Shown piece by piece: positions 59,013 through 64,000 of a DNA stretch of 64,000 bases. A model generated the notes under the pieces. It did not search any database and was not told the origin of the DNA. It worked only from the letters and a program-made list of their open reading frames with translations. The stretch covers positions 1,435,187 to 1,499,186 of the forward strand of contig NZ_CDME01000002.1 of the NCBI RefSeq assembly GCF_000826545.1. The letters run 5' to 3'. The first letter of the stretch is position 1. Each line of letters begins with the position of its first letter. This stretch comes from Kibdelosporangium sp. MJ126-NF4. Lineage in GTDB: Bacteria > Actinomycetota > Actinomycetes > Mycobacteriales > Pseudonocardiaceae. The translations under genes and the position numbers were made by a program.

Positions 59013-59867
59013 TTACGACGATCCGGCGAGCACGGTGAGGAAGTTGGCGACCAGCGCGGTGTCCTGGACCGGATGCCACGCGATTCCGACATCCCACACG
59101 GCCGCCGGGTCGTCGAGCTCGGTGAAGGTGACGCCCGCCGGGGCGATGCGGGCGGCGGTCGCGGGCACCAGCGCCGGTCCCACTCCCGCTGCCACGAGCG
59201 CCAGAACCGTTTGCAGGTCGTGGGTTTCGTACAGTGTCGTCGGCTGGATCCGCCATGCCGCGCAGAGCCGGTCGATCTGTGCGGTCAGACCGGGGCCCTT
59301 CGACCGGCCCAGCCGGACCAGCCCTTGCTCGTCCAGCCACGCGCCGACATCGCCGGTGACCGGGCCCGCACTGGCGACGGCGAGGTGGTCACGGCGCAGG
59401 ACGCGCTGCCGGAGGTCATCGGCCACAGGCAGCCGAACGAACCCGGCGGACAGCTCACCGGACTGGATCCGGTCGGTCTGGACCGCCGACGGCAGGTCCT
59501 CCAGGCTGATCTCGACATCCGGGTAGGCCAGACGGAACGCGGCGACCGCACGCGGCGCGAGATCGATTGTGGACAGTCCAAAACCGAGTGTCAGCCGTCC
59601 GGCCGCGCCGACGGCGAGCCGGTGGGCCCGGTCGGTGAACTCGTCGGCGGCCGCGAGCAGTTCCCGCGCCTGCGGCAACAGCGTCGCCCCGAACTCGGTG
59701 AGTGTCGCGCCGTGCCGTCCTCGGGTGAACAGCAGGCCGCCGAGTTCGCGTTCCAGCGCCTGGATCTGCTTGGTCAGCGCGGGTTGCGTGATCGCCACGC
59801 TGGCCGCCGCCGGGCCGAAACCGTGGTGGTCGGCCACCGCGACAAAGGCCCGCATCCTGGTATTCAT
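59013..59867 (-). CDS. LysR-family transcriptional regulator
   Basis: A 284-residue LysR regulator: N-terminal HTH MRAFVAVADHHGFGPAAASVAITQPALTKQIQALERELG (classic pattern, read in pieces) and a C-terminal effector domain with LTLGFGLSTIDLAP and GVGPALVPATAA. It is divergent from the nitrilase gene with an 81-base gap, the usual layout for LysR control of the neighbour. Confidence 0.92.
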   Translation of the reverse strand: MNTRMRAFVAVADHHGFGPAAASVAITQPALTKQIQALERELGGLLFTRGRHGATLTEFGATLLPQARELLAAADEFTDRAHRLAVGAAGRLTLGFGLSTIDLAPRAVAAFRLAYPDVEISLEDLPSAVQTDRIQSGELSAGFVRLPVADDLRQRVLRRDHLAVASAGPVTGDVGAWLDEQGLVRLGRSKGPGLTAQIDRLCAAWRIQPTTLYETHDLQTVLALVAAGVGPALVPATAARIAPAGVTFTELDDPAAVWDVGIAWHPVQDTALVANFLTVLAGSS

Positions 59868-59948
59868 TCCATGAGGTTATGTCAACGTCCCAAAGATTCA
59901 TTGGACGCATGGAACGTGCCGAGTTCTGATGAGGTCGTGGCAAACACG

Positions 59949-60923
59949 ATGACGGTCGCGACGGTCCAGTTCGAACACCGCGCCGGGGACACGCCGTACA
60001 ACCTCGGCCGCGTGGCGCACTTCGCGCGCACCGCGGCCGACGCGGGAGCCCAGCTGGTGACGTGCCCGGAGATGTGCCTCGTCGGCTACTGGCACCTACA
60101 TCGACGAAGCGAGCAGGAGCTGCACGCGCTGGCCGAGTCGGCGACCGGCTCCTCGGTGAGCGCGGTCCGCGATCTGGCTCGGGAACGCGGCATCGCGATC
60201 GGCGCCGGGTTCCTGGAAAGCGCGGACGGACAGCTGTACAACTCGTACGCGCTGTGCATGCCCGACGGCGACATGCATGTACACCGCAAGCTGCACGCGT
60301 TCGAACACCCGGCGATCAGCAGCGGTGACGGCTACACCGTGTTCGACACGCCATGGGGCGTGCGGATGGCCATCCTGATCTGCTGGGACAACAACCTCGT
60401 CGAGAACGTCCGCGCCTGTGCGCTCGCCGGTGCCTCGGTGCTCCTCGCACCGCACCAGACCGGCGGGACCGCGTCACGCAGCCCGCACGGCATGCGTCCG
60501 ATTCCCCTTGAGCTGTGGGAGAACCGCCACACCGACCCGGAGGCGGTCGAACGCGAGTTCCGTGGCCCCAACGGACGCGGCTGGCTGATGCGCTGGCTTC
60601 CCGCACGCGCCCACGACAACGGCCTGTTCGTCGTCTTCAGCAACGGCGTGGGCCGAGACGACGACGAAGTCCGCACCGGCAACGCCATGGTGCTCGACCC
60701 GTACGGCCGGACACTGGCCGAGACCTGGGCGACAGCCGACGACATGGTCGTCGCCACCCTCGATCTCGACCTGGTCGGGCTGTCCTCCGGACGCCGCTGG
60801 ATGGCAGGCCGCCGTCCGGAGCTGTACGGAATCCTCACCACCCGGTTCGGCAACGAACGCGACCCGCGCACCGCTCGTTTCGCCACCGAACCGGTCGAGC
60901 AGACTGTACGGCCCAGGGCGTAG
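59949..60923 (+). CDS. Carbon-nitrogen hydrolase (nitrilase superfamily amidase)
   Basis: A 324-residue nitrilase-superfamily enzyme with the full catalytic set: Glu in VTCPEMC, Lys in HVHRKLHAF and Cys in ILICWDNN. It probably hydrolyses an amide or carbamoyl group; branch assignment (for example N-carbamoyl-amino-acid hydrolase or aliphatic amidase) cannot be made. ATG 59949 is chosen by similarity to the usual MTVATVQF start; the very long open frame upstream is a shadow of two other genes. It is likely controlled by the divergent LysR protein. Confidence 0.9.
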   Translation: MTVATVQFEHRAGDTPYNLGRVAHFARTAADAGAQLVTCPEMCLVGYWHLHRRSEQELHALAESATGSSVSAVRDLARERGIAIGAGFLESADGQLYNSYALCMPDGDMHVHRKLHAFEHPAISSGDGYTVFDTPWGVRMAILICWDNNLVENVRACALAGASVLLAPHQTGGTASRSPHGMRPIPLELWENRHTDPEAVEREFRGPNGRGWLMRWLPARAHDNGLFVVFSNGVGRDDDEVRTGNAMVLDPYGRTLAETWATADDMVVATLDLDLVGLSSGRRWMAGRRPELYGILTTRFGNERDPRTARFATEPVEQTVRPRA

Positions 60924-61004
60924 TTCGAACACCGTTCCCGGGCGGACGACGGTTCTGATCCCGCCTTCGACGATGGGTCGATGACTCATTGTCAGGGGAG
61001 GATC

Positions 61005-61859
61005 ATGTCGGTTGAAAGACGATCGATGGCGGCACAGCGCGGTTTTCTGTTCGAGCGGATCCACAAGGGGAACGGCTCGGCAAAGATCGTTCACAGTGCG
61101 CCAGGACAGCGGCTTGCCGGTCACGTGCGCGGTTACCTGGGATATCGGAACGAACGGGGCGATTCGGTGCGGCTGCGGTTGGTGCCGTCGACCCGGATCA
61201 ACCTGGATTTCAACCTGGGCGAACGACCTCGGCTGATTGATTCCCACGCGGCTCCATCGGGAGCGATGTATGGCATGCGCACGCGTCCCGCGACGCTGGC
61301 GTGCGTTGACGGGCGGGGCATTCTGGTCGAGCTGTCCCCGCACGGGGCATATACGTTGCTGGGCGTACCGCTGTGGGAAGTCACCAATACGGTGATCGAT
61401 GTCGCCGATGTGTTGGGCCCGACCGCCGACCAGATCATGGCCAGACTGGCGGAGACGTCAACGTGGCAAAGCCGCTTGGCGTTACTCGACGACGCGCTCG
61501 CGGCCCGGTCCGAGATCGGACCACGAGCGGCGCCGCAGGTCGTGTGGGCGTGGCGTCAGCTGTGCCGATCTCATGGTCGCGTTCCGGTTGACCGACTGGC
61601 GGCCGAGGTGGGCTGGACGCGTCGGCATCTGCTGACCCGGTTCCGTGAACAGATCGGGGTGCCCCCGAAGACCGCTGCTCGAATGATCCGCTTCCAGAGC
61701 GCGCTGCACCTGCTCCTGCGGTCGGAGCCGCCGCCATCGTTCGCCCGCCTCGCGCAGGCGACTGGCTACAGCGACCAGGCCCATCTCACCCGCGAATTCC
61801 GCACTCTCACCGGCACGACACCTGTCGAACTGACGGCCGCATGGCCGTACCACGACTAA
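61005..61859 (+). CDS. AraC-family transcriptional regulator
   Basis: A 284-residue regulator with a C-terminal AraC HTH pair: VDRLAAEVGWTRRHLLTRFREQIGVPPKTAARM and FARLAQATGYSDQAHLTREFRTLTGTTPVEL (typical spacing). The N-terminal ligand part is unassigned. GGGGAGG precedes the ATG at 61005. It ends at the start of the palindromic region and faces the last gene of the window head to head. Confidence 0.9.
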   Translation: MSVERRSMAAQRGFLFERIHKGNGSAKIVHSAPGQRLAGHVRGYLGYRNERGDSVRLRLVPSTRINLDFNLGERPRLIDSHAAPSGAMYGMRTRPATLACVDGRGILVELSPHGAYTLLGVPLWEVTNTVIDVADVLGPTADQIMARLAETSTWQSRLALLDDALAARSEIGPRAAPQVVWAWRQLCRSHGRVPVDRLAAEVGWTRRHLLTRFREQIGVPPKTAARMIRFQSALHLLLRSEPPPSFARLAQATGYSDQAHLTREFRTLTGTTPVELTAAWPYHD

Positions 61860-61981
61860 GACGCACAGTTCCCATTCGTTCAATACGCGACATAGGACGA
61901 TCCGATAAACCGTAGTCGGCTTTCTCCCGGGGGCAGGGTTCCGTCAAAGTCGGGCTTTGCGCGCAAAGCAAGCGCAAGAGA

Positions 61982-62026
61982 GCAAGCGTGTAAGCGCAAG
62001 CGGGCAAGCGGGCAAGCGTGTAAGCG
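61982..62026 (+). repeat. GCAAGCG short direct repeats
   Basis: The 15-mer GCAAGCGTGTAAGCG occurs at 61982-61996 and 62012-62026, exactly 30 bases apart, with further GCAAGCG copies between them. The block lies in the left arm of the palindrome; its counterpart in the right arm is only weakly similar. Confidence 0.75.
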
Positions 62027-62084
62027 GCCTTGCGCGTAGGTGGCCTTGCGCGCATAGCGCATGGGTGTGGTTCGTGGTTGGTTT

Positions 62085-62214
62085 CCTCCCGTATGGCCTG
62101 GGCGCAGCCATACCACGGCGTGTCGGGAGGTCGGCCTACGCAAACCAACCCACAGCGCAGGCGATACCGACCTCCCGGCACGCCGTGGTTTCCTCCGGCA
62201 GGACATACGGGAGG
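62085..62214 (+). repeat. 130-bp inverted repeat unit, left copy
   Basis: A 130-bp unit bounded by CCTCCCGTATG and its inverse CATACGGGAGG. Inside is a second inverted pair of 22 bp with one mismatch (62113-62134 with 62167-62188), so the unit alone can form a long hairpin. In this copy the terminal inverted repeat extends outward to 23 bp with two mismatches (62073-62095 with 62204-62226). It resembles a MITE in structure, but no transposase or target duplication was found. Confidence 0.85.
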
Positions 62215-62420
62215 GAACCGACCACGCCTCTTTTTCCAGGCACAGGAAATCACGTGAGCACAGCCAACCGGGTGGACAGACCACGTGTTGGTTTCCCTCT
62301 CGGCGGCCTGCCGTCCGGCGAGGACCCGCAGTTCAAGCCACAAGCCAACTCGAGGGTCGGGAACAAGCCCGACACACCGGGCACCACAATCACGTCCCTG
62401 AAGCGGGCCTTCGGCGGTAA

Positions 62421-62624
62421 CAGCACACAGAGTGGCGGCGGCACACACGCGGCGGCAGCAGTCATACAGCGACGGCAGTCCCGAGATGGCGACAGTCACG
62501 TGACAGCCGCACCCATACGGTCGCCGCACCCACACGACAGCTGCACCCAAACGACGGCCACACCCACGAGATGGCCGCACCCACACGGCGGCGGCACTCA
62601 CGAGATGGCCGCAGTCACGTGTCT
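62421..62624 (+). repeat. 17-bp degenerate tandem repeats (minisatellite)
   Basis: About 12 head-to-tail 17-bp units, consensus near GCCGCACCCACACGACG; clear units start at 62438, 62455, 62472, 62489, 62506, 62523, 62540, 62557, 62574 and 62591. Several units carry CACGAGATG or CACGTG variants. Seventeen is not a multiple of three, so the array is unlikely to be protein-coding. The array straddles the centre of the palindrome and includes a perfect GTCACGTGAC palindrome at 62495-62504. Confidence 0.85.
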
Positions 62625-62755
62625 GCCAGGGAAAGACAAAGAGATGCCTCGCCGGCGGGCAGGCCTCCAAGAGGGGGACACAAACAACTCTGTTCGCCGA
62701 GCCGGTTCGCTTAACCCACGTGATTTCCTGGGTCGAGTGGGGGGCGCGGGGCGCC

Positions 62756-62885
62756 CCTCCCGTATGTCCTGCCAAAGGAAACCACGGCGTGCCGGGAGGT
62801 CGGTATCGCCTGCGCTGTGGGTTGGTTTTCGTAGGCCGACCTCCCGACACGCCGTGGTATGGCTGCGCCCAGGCCATACGGGAGG
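62756..62885 (-). repeat. 130-bp inverted repeat unit, right copy
   Basis: The reverse complement of the left copy; I count 3 differences in 130 positions. Same CCTCCCGTATG ends and internal inverted pair. Homology continues weakly beyond the unit on both sides, so the unit is the best-conserved core of the larger palindrome. High identity against a diverged background suggests recent copying, gene conversion or selection. Confidence 0.85.
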
Positions 62886-63123
62886 GACACCCCACGAACC
62901 ACACCCCTGCGCTGGCGCGCACACCACACACCCTGCGCTCTTGCGCTCCTACGCGCGACAGCCGTCTTCCAGCCGAAACCCGCGCACACCACCCCAACCA
63001 CAACCGGCACCCACACGATCGGCCGACCGCCCGACTTTGACGGAACCCTGGGGGGAACGGGAGTCAGCGTAAGACTGGCTCCCGTGCAGGCGGTACCCAC
63101 CAGCGCTGGTGGTGGGCACCGCA

Positions 63124-64000
63124 CTAACTGCCCAGCGGAACCAAGCCCATGGAACGGAACTTCCAGCCGTCGGACTGACGCTCCGCCTCGAACTGGACGC
63201 GCAGCACCCGCTCGGTGGGCTGCGGCGCGTCCACGCTCGTGACTGTGGTCTTCACCAGCGCGAGGCCGGTCACCAGGTCCGCTCCGACCGTTTTCGCCGC
63301 GATCATCGGATCGCGCGCGACCGTCACCGTGGTGCGTTTCTCCTTCAGGGTCTGCGCCGCGTTGGTCATCGCGCCGCGCATCTGGGACAACAGCGGTTCG
63401 GCGGTGACCGCCAGCTGGCGGTTCAGCGAGCCGTCGACGTCGTTGCCGTCCACTCCCATCAGGGACACCAGGTTGGTGTGGACCTCAGCCAGCGCGGTAT
63501 CCCGCACCTGGGCCATCGCGTTGTCGCTCCAGGGCTTCGGGAGTGACTTGAGCGTCGGGTTGACGACGATCTCGCTGTACCGCCAGGTGTTCTGTTCGCG
63601 CTTGGCCACGGCGAGGATCGCCGCTGCCCCTGCGCCGGACTGGCCACCGGGGCGGGTGCTGGTCTGGTCGACCATCACGAGCACTCGTGCGGACGTCTCG
63701 TACAACTCCGACACGGCGGCGTCGTGCACCTTCGAGGTGACCTGCGCCCCGGCCTCACGCACCGGGCCGAGCAGCTTGTCCACCTCGGTGCGGGCCGAGC
63801 CGGTCAGGTGCTGGGCGACGGCCTGCTGCTGGCCGCCGGGGTTGGCCGGGTCGAAGCTGAACACGGCCTCGATCGCGGTCTTCGTCGCGGCCAGCACGCT
63901 CTCGGTCGCGGCGGGATCGACCGCTGCCAGGTTGACCGGTTTGGACGATGCCGGTGGTTGCGGAGCGGACACGGGCGTCCCCTCCACCGCTTGCGTGCAG
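63124..64000 (-). CDS. Mce-associated-like protein, N-terminus outside window
   Basis: The frame is open to the window end; a GTG at 63987 is possible but not needed. About 290 residues are visible, arranged as two similar halves, each with an alpha-helical start followed by strands and a W-Y/F motif (NTWRYSEI, DGWKFRSM). This tandem NTF2-like layout resembles actinobacterial Mce-associated membrane proteins, whose N-terminus holds a membrane helix (here it would be upstream). A linker rich in Pro/Ser precedes. The call is tentative; no Mce genes are visible. Confidence 0.5.
   Translation of the reverse strand, partial: CTQAVEGTPVSAPQPPASSKPVNLAAVDPAATESVLAATKTAIEAVFSFDPANPGGQQQAVAQHLTGSARTEVDKLLGPVREAGAQVTSKVHDAAVSELYETSARVLVMVDQTSTRPGGQSGAGAAAILAVAKREQNTWRYSEIVVNPTLKSLPKPWSDNAMAQVRDTALAEVHTNLVSLMGVDGNDVDGSLNRQLAVTAEPLLSQMRGAMTNAAQTLKEKRTTVTVARDPMIAAKTVGADLVTGLALVKTTVTSVDAPQPTERVLRVQFEAERQSDGWKFRSMGLVPLGS

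Larger units (their letters stand above)
61934..63050. repeat. 1.1-kb nested imperfect palindrome between convergent genes
   Basis: The ends are a perfect 22-bp inverted repeat (61934-61955 with 63029-63050, beginning CAGGGTTCCGTCAAAG). Inside are the 130-bp inverted copies listed separately, plus weaker matching blocks between them and the centre (for example around 62255-62335 with 62645-62735). The midpoints of outer and inner repeats nearly coincide (about 62492 and 62485), so the whole block is one coaxial palindrome. No conserved protein is encoded; open frames are mirror images of the repeats. It lies between the AraC gene and the convergent Mce-associated-like gene. Function unknown. 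Confidence 0.85.

Noticed and set aside
57564..60923. A 1119-codon open frame on the plus strand
   Set aside because: It crosses the transglycosylase in another frame and the whole antisense strand of the LysR gene; only its last 325 codons, the nitrilase, have family motifs and a proper start.
62421..62624. CRISPR array
   Set aside because: The 17-bp units are directly adjacent with no spacers, are degenerate, and no cas genes are present.
62085..62885. Complete insertion sequence
   Set aside because: The 130-bp units have terminal inverted repeats, but the DNA between them encodes no transposase and no target duplication is visible.
61957..63072. Protein-coding frames inside the palindrome (for example a 371-codon frame)
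   Set aside because: Frames on opposite strands encode the same peptides because the DNA is an inverted repeat; the central 17-bp array would shift frame at each unit.

Overview
The window is one 64-kb piece of a high-GC actinomycete chromosome. Almost every gene shows strong G/C bias at third codon positions, GTG and TTG starts are common, and stop-start overlaps of the ATGA type are frequent. The gene families (atypical response regulators, DUF5994 proteins, acyl-CoA carboxylase epsilon subunit, F420/PPOX proteins, Mce-associated proteins) point to Actinomycetia. A Pseudonocardiales-type host is my inference and is not proven by the sequence. No rRNA, tRNA, CRISPR array, transposase or integrase was seen.

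Region 1 (1-17.4 kb) is the core of an angucycline-type type II polyketide cluster. It contains a JadR1-like regulator, two PgaE/JadH-like FAD hydroxylases (one cut by the window edge), KS-alpha, KS-beta, ACP, C9 ketoreductase, a di-domain aromatase/cyclase, a PgaM-like oxygenase and its separately encoded SDR partner. Acyl-CoA carboxylase beta and epsilon subunits, an FMN reductase, a luciferase-like monooxygenase and a shrunken FAD monooxygenase follow. A divergent group (MFS exporter, PPOX protein, NTF2-like protein) sits upstream.

Region 2 (17.4-25.4 kb) looks unrelated to polyketide synthesis. It holds a 52-aa protein with an ATP-grasp ligase that appears to start at ATC, three DUF5994 genes (one internally shortened), a three-histidine-box desaturase, and a kinase/regulator/CPBP-protease operon.

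Region 3 (25.4-39.6 kb) returns to biosynthesis. A leftward operon encodes an S-adenosyl methyltransferase, a TcmI/JadI-like cyclase and a discrete acyltransferase. A tightly overlapping rightward operon encodes an O-methyltransferase, a BtrH-like papain-fold protein fused to an ACP, an acyl-ACP ligase, a PLP fold-III decarboxylase, a free ACP, two acyl-CoA-dehydrogenase-like flavoproteins, a short PPTase, a second BtrH-like protein, an amino-acid adenylating enzyme and a DHA2 exporter. The inferred logic is that an amino acid is loaded on a carrier protein, decarboxylated, oxidised, perhaps capped with a second amino acid, and then moved onto or into an angucycline by the BtrH-like enzymes. 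This is the best candidate in the window for an undescribed system.

Region 4 (39.6-46.8 kb) carries a LacI/MFS divergent pair sharing a start-site palindrome, an iron-box-controlled siderophore-uptake operon whose two genes are both frame-disrupted, a TetR/ECF-sigma divergent pair and a methyltransferase. Region 5 (46.8-57.5 kb) is a carbohydrate locus: two tandem secreted GH114 endo-alpha-1,4-polygalactosaminidases, an ABC sugar importer, FAH-family hydrolase, SMP-30 lactonase, SDR, zinc alcohol dehydrogenase, IclR regulator and a GH4 glycosidase.

Region 6 (57.5-64 kb) contains a proline-rich lytic transglycosylase, a LysR/nitrilase divergent pair, an AraC regulator and a Mce-associated-like protein. 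Between the last two convergent genes lies a 1.1-kb nested imperfect palindrome with 130-bp inverted copies and a 17-bp minisatellite at its centre.
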